A stretch of 64,000 bases of DNA, taken from Kalmanozyma brasiliensis GHG001 (lineage: Eukaryota; Basidiomycota; Ustilaginomycetes; Ustilaginales). Each line of letters begins with the position of its first letter. Position 1 is the stretch's first letter. The position numbers and the translations under genes were made by a program. Positions 1 through 10,953 of this stretch are shown here, piece after piece. Where the stretch lies: positions 1 to 64,000 of the forward strand of contig NW_015961958.1 in assembly GCF_000497045.1 (NCBI RefSeq), given 5' to 3'. The notes below the pieces were generated by a model. That model saw only the letters and a program-made list of their open reading frames with translations. It was not told the DNA's origin and ran no database searches.

Positions 1-137
1 CCCCCTTCATCTGTTCCCAACCCTCGCTTCCTTCCTGCTGCCCCTTTCCTGGTTTCTCCAACCTTCCTCTCCATCGAGCTGTCTGGGTCTTCGGCGGGCC
101 GTGTGTTTCCCCATCCCCATCATAGGCTCCTCCTTCC

Positions 138-3100
138 TCAGCTACACGTATCGATCGCAGGCCCGCACCGCCTCCTCGCGGCCCCCAACTCGACATTCCC
201 CACGCCCAACCCACCGCACAACTCGCAAAACGCCTCCCATCGCTCCTCGTACCCTTCCTCGGCCAGCCTTACATCCGCCTCCTCCGCCTCCGTTCCGCCC
301 ACCTTATGCGCCTGTTCATGGTCGACCAGCCCGAGCCGGCGCGCGACCTCCTCGAGCAGCTGCTCGTCGTGCATGCTGCTCCGCTCGGTGTTGATGAGCA
401 GCTCGCGGATCGACTCGGATGTGGTACGGCCGCAGAGATGGGTGATACGCGAAAAGGCGTGGGTGCAGCGAGGCGAGGTGAGGGCTTTCGACAATTCGCG
501 GGCTCGGGAGATGGAGGGGTTGGGGGAGATGGGGAAGACGATGCTGGGTGAGCGCGGGGACGGGTGGGCGCTGGTGTTGGAGGACGGGCATGCGTGCAAA
601 GGGCTGAGCGGTGTCGCTGGAGCCAAGGTGCGGGTTGTAGGAGCATCGTCATGCGTGCGTGTGACGGCGGGGAATGGGTAGCCCGGCTGACGTCCCGTCA
701 ATCGTGACCCGGCGAAGGAGGCTCTGGGCGTGACCCCGCCCCCAGGAACGGCTATAGGCGTGGGCTCACCCCTGACGACGTCGGGACTGGTCGCATCCTT
801 TTCGCTGGCCTCCTCTTCTTCACCTCGACGTCGATCCTCACCTACATCAGGCAGACTGCTCGCCGACGAACTCGCAACCGCGACGCTATGCATCGAATAC
901 CCCACCTCGCTCGATCGCCGTCCCTGCCTCGCGCGCTCGTACTCCTGCGCCAGCGAGACGAATCCTCCTGGGCGACGTTGCACCGCCGGCGGCGAGCGAA
1001 GCGAGTACGGCTCCCCACCTCTCCCACGCCCGCCGTCGCGTCGGGCAAAACTGGCCCGCCAACCACCTTGCGGGATTGTCGCAGCATCGTGGCTCTGACG
1101 CCGGAAGTTGGCGCCTGACTTGGCGAGCGAAAATCCACCACCGAGAGCGAGACCGCTTCCAGCGGTGGTCTGCACCCGCGCCTCGACGTCCTCCATATGT
1201 TTGGGCTTGGAGAACTGCGCCTGATCCGGTGAAGACCTGCGCGAGATCTTGGGTTCGACCGTGTCGGCGGTCCTCGAGGTGGGTGCGGGCAAGTCGGTGG
1301 GGCTGGTACCTTTGCGCTTGCGAGTGGTCGAGTCGGTCGACTTGTCTGCGTCCGACTTGGCATCGTCAGCTTTAGGCGAGCCAGGCACGCTCGGAGAGGG
1401 CGAAATGGAAAGGCCCATGTTGGCGCGAAAGGCGGCGATGGATTCGGAGAGGTCGCGCGAGCCGCAGCTTCCGGATGGATGACGTGTGCGACCATCGGGG
1501 AGCAGGCCCGGGATGGGTGGAGAGTCGGACCCGGCGTCGCTAGCAGCGCTCATGCGATCGACACTTAGAATGTGGTTACGAGGCCGGGAAGCTCGTCGAA
1601 TCTTGTCGCCCGCCACAGAGGCGGAGGCTGACTCGAGCGGGTCCGGGCTAGCATGCAGTCCCAGAGCGCCGGTGGGTGCGGCGGGCGCAGATGCAGTCGA
1701 TGGCTCGTGAGTATCTTGAAGGCTGATGCGTCGTGTGCTGTCAGCGAGGCGATCTGCTTCAGCCTTGGCGTGATCAGCACGCAACTGCTCGACATGTTGC
1801 GTAGGAGAAGTAAGCTCGGCAAAGGAGCGGGCGAAGCTTCGAGCTCGACGACGTGTATGCGGATGAAGAGCTGGGCTAGGAAGGCGATGCTGTGCCTCGC
1901 TGACACCGCGTCGGCGACGTGGAGATGTCGACGTTGGTGACAGGGCACTGTCAAGATCTTTGAGGTTGTCATGGTCGTGCGCGTACGATTGATGCTGCTG
2001 CGTAGGCTGGTTGTGCATCATCATCACGCTGAGTCTGCGGTGCTTTGAGAACGACGTCGAGGTGTGTTGCGAGGCAGAGACGCCGGGGCTGTGAGGAGCT
2101 AGCCCGGCTGGAGACATGACGCCGGTCGGCAGAGGAGAAGAGACGTCTCTGTGAAACACCGAAGCATCCGAAGCACGTCGAGAAGCAGGGGGACTGGACG
2201 AGCTGAGAGCGGAAATGCGAAGGCCTGCAAACTTGCCAGAGTGCGATCGAGCCCTGCTGCGGACGTTCTCGCCTACCAGCGAAGACGGGTGGGACTCCTC
2301 CATGATATCGTGCAGGGAGGTGGTCGTGTTTGCGTCTTGTCTGTCAGCCGACATGGCAAACAGCTCGCCGGGCGAGGTCTGGTGGACGTGACGTTCTGCG
2401 GGGAGAGGTTGAAGTTGCGAAGATGGTACTGCGGGGGAAGCCTCTTCGTGCAAGGTCGATTGCTGCATCTTGCCGGCTGGCTGCTCCGAATACGATTGAG
2501 GCAGCGCGGCAAGTGGTTCGACGTTGACAAACAGGGAGTGCTCAATGTGAGCATCGTGGTCGTCTTCGCTAGACACGGCGGATGGCGTTGGAAGGGGGCT
2601 ATCGTTGTCGTCGTGGCTAGCGTCCATATAGCGCGAGGGCAGGGCCCAGCTGTCGAAGCGGGAAGATCTGGGTTGAGCGGTAGGACGATTCGGCAAGCCG
2701 TCTGCACCTAGGCAACGTGCGAGTTGAGCCCACAATGACGGAGAGCGCTCCATGACGAGCGATTCGAGACGTGCAAGCCAGTCTTCGTCGTCGAGCAGCG
2801 GGCGATCGAGCTCGATTAGCAGCTCGAGCATCTCGTCCCATCGCTCATCCTTGCCACGCAGAAGGGGATGGTCCGCGTCGCCGCCGAACACGCTGCAGAG
2901 TCGGTGCATCAGTGTTTCGTTGGCCTTGGTCTCAAAGAGCAGCTCCTTGACCTCAGCAGGTCGCTCGAGAAAGGGAAGCAGGATGCCGTGATCCGAGACT
3001 GCGTGGACGTGAACACTCGAGTCGAAACCAGAGGAAGCGGCGTGAGAGGCGGATCGCAGATTGGAGAAAGAAGCGGCAAAGCGCGAAGGCTGCGAAGGAG

Positions 3101-3341
3101 AGAGTGGACCTCTGGAGGATTCGTGCTTCTTGTGGATGGGCTCGTGCGCGGTGATGGGGTGATCGGCGTCGCCCTTGAGGATGGTGAGCGCACAGCTGTG
3201 GCCGTACTGAGGCGACATGGCGATCGACGAGGAGGGGAAAGGCGAGAGAAGACCAAAGTGGTCGGAGGATGAAGGAGAGCGGCCATCCATGGTGGGCCAA
3301 GCTGTGTAACGATGGCTCGGAACAGGCAATGGAGCTGCCAT
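138..3341 (-). CDS. Large Ser/Pro-rich protein of unknown function
   Basis: An uninterrupted reading frame of 1067 codons starts at the first ATG of the frame (3341); the frame stays open upstream to about 3650 but without an ATG. I do not recognise the family. Two segments look folded: residues about 117-215, helical and rich in Leu, Glu and Trp (around LLPFLERPAEVKELL and WDEMLELLIEL), and the last 110 or so residues, also helical, ending in a Cys-rich tail. Between them lie about 700 residues of low-complexity Ser/Pro/Arg/His-rich sequence, as in signalling or scaffold proteins. I see no signal peptide or membrane segment. The absence of stops over 3.2 kb makes it a real gene; the function is open. 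An intron near the 5' end cannot be excluded. Confidence 0.75.
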   Translation of the reverse strand: MAAPLPVPSHRYTAWPTMDGRSPSSSDHFGLLSPFPSSSIAMSPQYGHSCALTILKGDADHPITAHEPIHKKHESSRGPLSPSQPSRFAASFSNLRSASHAASSGFDSSVHVHAVSDHGILLPFLERPAEVKELLFETKANETLMHRLCSVFGGDADHPLLRGKDERWDEMLELLIELDRPLLDDEDWLARLESLVMERSPSLWAQLARCLGADGLPNRPTAQPRSSRFDSWALPSRYMDASHDDNDSPLPTPSAVSSEDDHDAHIEHSLFVNVEPLAALPQSYSEQPAGKMQQSTLHEEASPAVPSSQLQPLPAERHVHQTSPGELFAMSADRQDANTTTSLHDIMEESHPSSLVGENVRSRARSHSGKFAGLRISALSSSSPPASRRASDASVFHRDVSSPLPTGVMSPAGLAPHSPGVSASQHTSTSFSKHRRLSVMMMHNQPTQQHQSYAHDHDNLKDLDSALSPTSTSPRRRRGVSEAQHRLPSPALHPHTRRRARSFARSFAELTSPTQHVEQLRADHAKAEADRLADSTRRISLQDTHEPSTASAPAAPTGALGLHASPDPLESASASVAGDKIRRASRPRNHILSVDRMSAASDAGSDSPPIPGLLPDGRTRHPSGSCGSRDLSESIAAFRANMGLSISPSPSVPGSPKADDAKSDADKSTDSTTRKRKGTSPTDLPAPTSRTADTVEPKISRRSSPDQAQFSKPKHMEDVEARVQTTAGSGLALGGGFSLAKSGANFRRQSHDAATIPQGGWRASFARRDGGRGRGGEPYSLRSPPAVQRRPGGFVSLAQEYERARQGRRSSEVGYSMHSVAVASSSASSLPDVGEDRRRGEEEEASEKDATSPDVVRGEPTPIAVPGGGVTPRASFAGSRLTGRQPGYPFPAVTRTHDDAPTTRTLAPATPLSPLHACPSSNTSAHPSPRSPSIVFPISPNPSISRARELSKALTSPRCTHAFSRITHLCGRTTSESIRELLINTERSSMHDEQLLEEVARRLGLVDHEQAHKVGGTEAEEADVRLAEEGYEERWEAFCELCGGLGVGNVELGAARRRCGPAIDTCS

Positions 3342-5361
3342 GGCAGGAGAACTGCTCAGCACTGGCGATGGAGCGGTGCTTTGCGAGTCAGTGACGTTTG
3401 GCGGCTGTGAGCGTGCGGTGCTGGCCTCACGGAAGTGATTGTGATGATGGTGGAGAAGAAAGAAGGGGATGGCTAGCGGCTGTGGGCTGTATGCAGGGAG
3501 GCTGCACAACTCGAGGACGGAGGGAGGCCTGAGCTTATGGAGTCGGATCCCCTTTTGAGTGTGAGGAAGCTCTCGAAGATTCGATGGGACGAGCTCGGTG
3601 AGGATCTCTGCTCGAGCGCACGCAAGTCGAGGTTGACTGAGCTTGAGCAACTATCGAAAGGGGATGAGGCGTGATGTACGCTGAAAAGCTAAAGTTTACC
3701 ACCGGATCGGATGACTGACCCGAGCTGGTGGATACGCTTGGCTGCGTGCTGGACTCTGCGTGTGGGACAAACGTCGACTGCTGTTGAGAATGCTGCGCCG
3801 TGACTGTTGGAAGGCTCGGGAAGAGTGGAGCTGATTGGATCTCGAGAGATGTGCGCAATGATGTGAGGAAGCGCCAAGCTGAGTGAGGGTTTGCTGTCTG
3901 CGCAGATGAAGAAAGGGAGCAGCGCAGGAAAGAGTCTCGGCAAGGCAGTCCGATTATAAGCACTTCTGCCTCCCGAAGCTCGATCCGAATGTGCGCTGCA
4001 AGCGCTCTGTGCGCGATCGCATGAGGCTTGCACCGAAAGCTTGTGCGCAGGACGGAGGGAGGAAGCGCGCAAGCCACAACGCCTTCATTTGCTCTCTTCA
4101 TCGAAGGTTCTCGGTTCACAGCCTGTCACGTCCAAGACCTGACCATGACGAGCTTTATTTCCGGCTCGCACCTGCGCTATGCCGTCGTACACCGGCCAGC
4201 TGATCCCTCTTGCTCTCCGCATGGCCATTGTCCATGCTTGACAGTACCACGCTGTTGACAAGGGAGCTACACGCGAGTGGATGGCGGTGCACAACGGGGC
4301 AGCCCCCGTAAAAAAGACCGCCGCTCTTCTTCCTGGCCAAGGCATCGGAGGAGAGGACCCTTATTCACCCTCGCATAGAACTGCAGCGAAATGCTGTTTT
4401 TAAGCTGTGAGGCACATGGTGAGGGGAGGCGCGCTTTAAAATCCACACACACACTCTGTGCAGCAGCTGGGCGTCATACGCGGCACCGCCTCCCCACAAC
4501 GCGTCTCAGTCAGCGCTGAAACTCGGCGAGGTTTCCGAACACAGGCTCTCGACAGAGCAAGACCTGCTTTGTGAGATACGCCTTCCCTTGGGCAGCCACC
4601 TTTCCACAAAGATCAAGCCACACTTCTCAGTCAGAGCGCCTTCTTGAACGGCCAGAACTAGGGTATGTGGACCCTGTGACTCAAATGCATCTTGACGACG
4701 AGGTTCGAAAACTCAGCAACCGATGCGTGAAGCTCAGCTTGGACTCAACTCTCACGCCTCTCCCGACGGGCTGCCCCTCGCTCACCAGCTCCACTATCTT
4801 CGTTTCTCGATCGGAATGCAAGCTAGATGGCGTGTGCCGCAACATGATGTCAAGGGTCGAAAACAGCGGCAGAGGCACAGCTATCTTCGGTCCCTTTGCC
4901 AAAACTACAGTAGTCACTTCCGAGCAAAGGAAACGTTAAAATTAAGGCTCGAAAATGACGGTCCAGCAAGCGACGAGATCGGGTTACTTATAATCTCATC
5001 ACCCCGATTCAACCCTCTTCAACGTGTCAGCTTGCCCAGCTGAGCGGTGAACCAAGGCTTCATGGACCACCGATCCAGCAGCCCTCTACGACCACGACAC
5101 GGTTCGACGTCAAGCACACACACACCTATCAGAGAACGGCCATCCTCAGTCAGACCACACAGCCAAAAGCCTGTCACGCTGTCTCGCCTAGTTGTTGTCG
5201 AAGTATATTCGGTCAGAGAGTGAACAGGAGGGAGAAAGGGATTTTCTGCATTGCTTTGGTGCAGTAGCCTGAAACCGTGCTGCTAGAAAGCGTGTAGGAT
5301 CCTGCGAGGTGACGAGACAATGGCGCTGTTGCCTCCGCAAGCTCGCGTTCGAGCGCCGACT
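3342..5361. other. Intergenic region, 2.0 kb
   Basis: This stretch holds the upstream region of the large Ser/Pro-rich gene and the 3' flank of the SURF4 homologue. Short open frames occur (for example 3535-4119 on the minus strand), but none has a recognisable domain. Short CA repeats occur near 4443 and 5118. I see no RNA gene. Confidence 0.5.
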
Positions 5362-6401
5362 TTAGGCCTTCTTGCGCTCGTCGACCGAGATGCCACCGGG
5401 ACCCATGTTGACGAGCAGCAGCAGACCGCCGACGATCGAGAGGGTCTGGAAGAAGTCGTAGCGCAAGAAATCGCGCGAAGGGTGTGCCGAGTGCACCGTC
5501 CAGAAGTTGTTGACAAAGATGTTGAACACGCTCAGGATCAACACGAGGAAACTGGCACTCCAGCGAGCCTTGAAGCCGACCACCACCATGACGCACGCGC
5601 CCAGACCGAGCACCGACACCAGCACGCGGGCTACCGACCACGCACCCTGGATGATGAAGCCGATGAACAGGAAGATGAGCAGCACCCGACCCGCCAGCTG
5701 GAAGTAGATCTTGCGGTCCGTCTCGCTCAGACTCGGCAGTCCCGCAAAGATGTTCTTCTTGGCAGACAGGCTGTCCGAGAGCACCATGAGAAGACCGCCC
5801 ACCACCGACAGGTTGCGCAGGAAAAAGTTGATGTCGAAAATGAGACCGTAGCCGAACCCTTGGATCACGACCACGCTGAACAATGCGCCGACCGAGATCT
5901 CGGGGTATTTGCGCATGATGACGGCCGTAGAAGCAGCGGTCATGACCTGTTACAGCAGAGAGAGCGCGGAGGCGAGTCAGTAGCAGCTTTACCGCCGAAG
6001 TGGTCCACTGGTATACTCACAATGACGTTGGTCAACAGGAAAATGTGGCTGATGCCCCAAGGGAAATGACGATGACGTTGGAGGTAGTACTTCTGATCCG
6101 ACCACTGCGTCACAATTCGAAGCGCATCTTCGAGGAAGGTCACCACGATCAGGAAGCGACCCAGGGCGGGGAGATGCGGCTTGAGCGGCTGGGTGTACTG
6201 GTCGATCAAGTCCTCCACCTTGGACGTGTACTCGCGCACCTTGTCGAGTGGAGACTCGGTTGGCGAGCCGGAGCTCGAAGAAGCGAAGGAATTGGAACCG
6301 TAGGAAGCCATGGCTGTGATTCCAGTGTGATGTGCAGAAGAGGCAGACGGCGCCGGAGACGAGAGAGGAGCGTAGGTATTGAATGCGAGACGTGCCGCCA
6401 T
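5362..6401 (-). CDS. ERV29: SURF4/Erv29 family ER cargo receptor
   Basis: This is a polytopic membrane protein that loads soluble cargo into COPII vesicles leaving the ER. Two exons, 6401-6021 and 5946-5362, flank a 74-nt intron (5947-6020, GTGAGT...ACAG), giving about 321 residues; family members have about 270-310. The cytosolic N-terminus contains the family motif around VREYTSKVEDLIDQY, followed by several hydrophobic helices and a conserved C-terminal block (NFWTVHSAHPSRDFLRYDFF). The chain ends in RKKA, resembling a dilysine ER-retrieval signal, although canonical KKXX would place the lysines one residue earlier. The start at 6401 is chosen because it has A at -3 and G at +4; an in-frame ATG at 6449 would add 16 residues and one at 6311 would remove 30. 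The family call is firm. Confidence 0.93.
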
Positions 6402-6449
6402 GATTGGAGAGATGATGCAAGTGTCAGCGAAAGTGTCTGAGGGCAACAT

Positions 6450-7895
6450 TGCAGCGAGGAGTGACGGATCGAGGAGGCCGAGTGATGAGCGTGTGTAGCT
6501 ATCAAATGGCTAGGAGCAGCGTCGCGACGTGCTATCTGCCACCGCAAGGCTGTCTCGAGATCCCTCCTGGCAAGTGTGGTGCGACGACGAGCTGCGAAGT
6601 TGCGATGTAGAAGCGGGGGCTTCCGAGGGCTTCCAAGCCCTGTGGAACATACCTTTGTACTAGAAGCAAACGCCGAAAGAGGAGCTTGTCGAGAAGAGAA
6701 GCTGGGTGCGATCTCAAGCTGGAAATGTGGACCTAGTGAAGCGAATCGCCCGGTGATGTGAACTGCGGATGCAATGACAGCAGTGTGCAGATGGGAAGGA
6801 TCACGAAATGCGGGATATGCTTGGACCGTGTGCGACGTTGACTTGTCTTATGGTCGCAGGAACAATGGCGTTGATGATGGAAGGATGGTGAGAGAAAGAA
6901 GAATGGTGAGAAGAACCGTGCAGCAGGCGCGTCGGCTTTTCAAATGAAACATCACAGCTGGCAGCTGACCTCTGTTGTTGTTGCTCTTCCACATCATTCT
7001 CAGTGTGCTGCTGCTTATTTTTACCAGAATCGCCACGTCGGTCGTGGTCAGTGCCCCGAGCGAGCTCTGTTTTTGACCTCACGTCTGGTTCAAATTAGCA
7101 GTCCCGCTGCTGAAGCATGCTGCTCTCTGTTGCTTAAGCATGGACCAACAACGCTTTCGACTCTGGACAAGCTTTGCAGCTGCGTCTGCAGGACAGTTCA
7201 GAGCTGTCTGTGTACAAGCTGTCGTCTTCTGCTCAACCCGTCCTGCGAGATACGAGCGTCAAGGTTCGGTGTGGGGCCCTCATTCAAGAGCTGCACGGAA
7301 GCACCACTTTGAATTCAACCTTGTTCCGCCCGGGCTCGTTTGAAATCCAAATTTTGTATTGGACCTAAGCGACACTTTCAATTGAACAATGCTCGCGCTG
7401 ACAGGTCAACCATACGCGGCTGCTGCGAGCTTCATACAAGAGACAGCAGAGCTCGCAGCTTCATGTTGTGGACATCAACCTGCAAGGCAACAGAAAGCTT
7501 GTTTGTATGACATCGATCGCAGCAACGATGACAGCGAAAGATATGGGCGATGTCGACTGCATTCCTCGAATGTTCAGAGTGATCACCTGCCGACCAAGCC
7601 AGCGGCACGATCGAAAAGCTTCTCGAGAACAACATCGCCCAACAAATCTAACAAGGATGAATCGTGAGCCACCATGACTTCCGCCGACCAGCCTGGCGGA
7701 CGATTTGGAGGTGGGATGCTCAGCACAGTCACGGTGACATTGCATCGCTGCGCTAGAGTCGGCCACTGGTCATTGCTGCTTCCTCTTCTATATTGTAAAT
7801 GCCGTACGTGGACTATGCTGCCGAGCTTTTGCGCTCGCGATCGACTATGCAGGTATGGTAAAGATCTAGACGTATCGAAACGCTGCGGCGCGATT
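6450..7895. other. Intergenic region, 1.4 kb
   Basis: The stretch between the SURF4 start and the stop of the mitochondrial carrier must hold the SURF4 promoter. Short open frames on both strands lack recognisable domains, and I see no RNA gene. Confidence 0.5.
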
Positions 7896-9011
7896 CTACA
7901 TCTTCTTGACGGCAGGGGCATCCAGCAGCGAGCGACCTGCCTTGAAGTTGGTGTACCACCGCAAGTACGCTTCGTTGACCACCAAAGTCAATACCGTGTG
8001 CGGTGCGATGCGGAAGAGATGGGCCGTGGTGCCCTTGTACCAGCCTAGAACACCTTCGGCTTTGGCCGTGAGATACAAGCAGTGGAAAGGGTTGCGGTAT
8101 AGCGTGCCGACACTTCGGCCGCGCTCATCGACCCGCACTGGCTGGTTGTACATGCGTGTCAGCGCCGTATCCGCTGGCTGCATCACAGCGCATACGCAGA
8201 GACCGCTGAAGATGGATGAGGCAAAGTAGGTGAAAAACGAGTTGGGCTTGTTGGCGATGAACTTGAGCGGGTTGTATGGATTCGCTTCGACGTCCATGTT
8301 GGTGAGGTAGCCTTTGAACCATGTGTACGCTGGCAGCTGGACGGTGCTTCCCATGGCCGTTCGCAGCACAGCAGCGTCCATACCGCGAACGAGACCTCGA
8401 ACGCCTTCGCTCTTGATGATCTTGGAGAGACCGTCGATGGTGCTCGTGTAGTTATGCGATGCTCTGCCGATGACGAAATGGGGGCTGTAGGCTTGAATTC
8501 GCGCCTTGATGAGGAACAGCGGGTTGCCGAGAATCGCACCGACACAACCACTCGAGGCGCCTGCGGCAAAGGCACCTGCTGCCCACTGCTCTTCCGGTCT
8601 CCTCCCTGCTGCACGGTTGATGGCCTTGCGGAATGGCTCGTAAAAGCCGAGACGACTGCCGTTGAGCAGTACCTGATACACGTATGCCGCGCCGATACCT
8701 CTTTGCACACCCTTGATGCCTTCGGACTTGAGCGTCTTTGTGAAGCAGTCGAGCGAGGACTTGTACAATCGTGCACCGACGGCAGCTTGCGCGCCAGCCT
8801 GTGGTGCTGCGGAGCCGGCTTGACCGCTGAGCACACGAGGCGCTGAGGACATGAGCTCGCCTTGAAGCTGCATACGAGTCTTGCACACTTCCATTGGATT
8901 TGTTACTGTGACAGCTGTCATGGCCGCCAAAGCGCCGGTGACGAAGCCTTCCGCTGTGGAGATCTTGACGGGCGCAGCCGTCGTGCCGGCAGTTGGTGAG
9001 CTCGACGTCAT
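7896..9011 (-). CDS. OAC1: Mitochondrial carrier, Oac1-type oxaloacetate/sulfate transporter
   Basis: This inner-membrane solute carrier (SLC25 family) has 371 residues in one exon. Three carrier repeats are visible. The first signature is PMEVCKTRMQLQGEL (from residue 39), the second GNPLFLIKARIQ, and the third a diverged QPADTALTRMYNQ. The sequence after each signature (MQLQGE, ARIQAYS, RMYNQP) and the C-terminal block YKGTTAHLFRIAPHTVLTL match yeast Oac1 and animal SLC25A34/35 rather than other carriers. Oac1 imports oxaloacetate, sulfate and related anions. The start at 9011 is the first ATG and gives the short N-terminus expected of carriers, which need no cleaved presequence. The subfamily call rests on remembered motif similarity; transport specificity is inferred. 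Confidence 0.88.
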   Translation of the reverse strand: MTSSSPTAGTTAAPVKISTAEGFVTGALAAMTAVTVTNPMEVCKTRMQLQGELMSSAPRVLSGQAGSAAPQAGAQAAVGARLYKSSLDCFTKTLKSEGIKGVQRGIGAAYVYQVLLNGSRLGFYEPFRKAINRAAGRRPEEQWAAGAFAAGASSGCVGAILGNPLFLIKARIQAYSPHFVIGRASHNYTSTIDGLSKIIKSEGVRGLVRGMDAAVLRTAMGSTVQLPAYTWFKGYLTNMDVEANPYNPLKFIANKPNSFFTYFASSIFSGLCVCAVMQPADTALTRMYNQPVRVDERGRSVGTLYRNPFHCLYLTAKAEGVLGWYKGTTAHLFRIAPHTVLTLVVNEAYLRWYTNFKAGRSLLDAPAVKKM

Positions 9012-10953
9012 GGCTGTGCTGAAGATGGTTCTTGTTACCGCTGTACGTTCTTGCTGTTCCGCTCCCCTTCCGTCTATTCCGATGCCTACGAGATGCTTGT
9101 AACACGCTTTGAAGGTCTTTGAAGGTCTTTTTGAGGGGAGTGTCGGTCCTCAAGGCGCAAGGTGGTGGATGTGTCAAGAGTGGCAAGGTTGAGCCCACTT
9201 GTGTTGGGTGGAAGAAGGCCCTTGCGTTCGGTCGGACGAAACAATGAAGCCGTTTGGACCGGCTGCTGTGGGTGCGGCGCAAAAAGAGCGCGACAGCAGC
9301 GAAGCGGCACCTTGCCTAAATCCGATTTCCGCAAGGGCTTTCTTCTCAACGAACTACCTTTTTTGAACTCGACCTTTTCGGACAGCAGATCGGCCCGATT
9401 CACGGTGCAACACCGCTGTTCAACGAAGAGCGGCTGGCTTTTCTATCGGAGCGGTCCTCATGCTCGTTTTGGGTCCACGGTCTGGTAATGGCGCGGCATG
9501 CAGGTGCATGGATCGCTGCGATGCTGTGATTCTGCGGCATTTTACATCGCAGCTTGTCTGAGATCCGGCTACCACGATGTCATGTCGTCTCAGGGCATAG
9601 GAGGCGATCCGGATGGGCCCCTTATTCTCGAGGGCAAGGCCTACCACATTCGAGAAGGAGAAGCTGGGCGACGATCGTCCTGTTCCTGTCGCAAGCAAAA
9701 GGTGTCAAGGATGGTCGGCTATTTGTTTGGGCGTGAAGATCCGCATCTGCACCGGCTTTGGCAGGATCTCTCTGCTTCGACCTCCTCTATCCGGGTCACC
9801 AGAGAGCAAGCACACGAGCAGTGAACTGGAGGTCTTGAGGGACGAAGTTCGAGCAAGCTTTGCCAGGAGGTGTGGGCGGGAGCGGCGTGCGCCAATCTGG
9901 CCGGTGCTGACGACATCATACCTTGATGGAACGCGCTTCAGGGGCTAAAATTCGGCGTCCAGAGCCATATTGCATGAATCGGTTTGGCAAAGTGTGTGTT
10001 TCATATGTCTGGCCTGCCTCATCGAACTCGGAAGACACGTTCGATTTGGTTAGAGCAGAAGGCCAGAATTCTGACTCGTGAGCCTAGCTCAAAGGAGGTT
10101 CAGCGTATCTAGAGCGTCAGGTGCCGAGGCTTGAGCATGTTTGGAAGCGCTTCATTGAGGCATGCTTGCTGCAAAGGACACAAGGAGGGCGGCAAGACGG
10201 AGCGGATGTCTGCAGGAGTGACAGAGGCAACAGCAGCAGACAGCAGCAGATGACAGGCGCGCCAGGGTGAAACAAAAGACGCGCCTTCTGAAATTACACC
10301 AGACCAACACGGGCTGCGCTGGGCGCTGGCTGGCTGTGCTGGGCTGGGTTGGGAGCTCGGCTGAGCGATTGGAACAACACGCAGCAGCTGCCTTTTTGAC
10401 AAGCGCCCAGGCTGGCTGGCTGTGATCCTTACAGACTGAGCCCCTGCGCCGCTTCTTTGCCCCTTTTCTTGATCCGCACTTTCGTTCATTCATACGGACA
10501 CCTTCCTCCGCCAACGCACATACCTCAGCTCTGACCACGGCCCAACGCACACACAGTCTCTCTCTCTCTTATTGTCCTTGCCATTGCGAAAGCCACGCTC
10601 ACTTGAGAGAGAGCATCGCATTCCTCATCACCACCAGCATCATCGTCTCTCGTTGCATCCATCCTCAAGACCTCGGCATTCCCATTCGCCCTGTTCGAAC
10701 CGGCAGCGACTGTCTGGCCTGAGTCCAGCATCCAGCGTCGTCATCACCTCTTCGATACCCGAGCATACACAGTCAAGTTCCACCTCGAGCTCAGCCGTAT
10801 CTCAATCATCGGCCCATCCGAACTCAAGTCACACTTACACCCGGATCACAGCCGACGGCCCTGCGTTCTCTTGACTCAGCAGCGCACCGCTCAGCGAACT
10901 ATCACTGAGCTCATTGCATCACCCGACGTATTTAACCTCACACTTTCGAAATC
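9012..10953. promoter_or_regulatory. Divergent intergenic region between OAC1 and the GCK kinase
   Basis: These 1.9 kb separate two head-to-head genes and must carry both promoters. The kinase-proximal part is pyrimidine-rich with long CT runs. Two identical GCTGGCTGGCTGTG elements lie at 10325-10338 and 10411-10424. I find no convincing open frame or RNA gene. Confidence 0.5.
9111..9130. repeat. Tandem duplication of a 10-bp unit
   Basis: GAAGGTCTTT occurs twice back to back, about 100 bp upstream of the OAC1 ATG, probably in its 5' leader. No function can be assigned. Confidence 0.6.

Noticed and set aside
3535..4119. A 194-codon minus-strand frame in the first intergenic region
   Set aside because: No recognisable content, and it overlaps the upstream part of a much longer frame in the same orientation.
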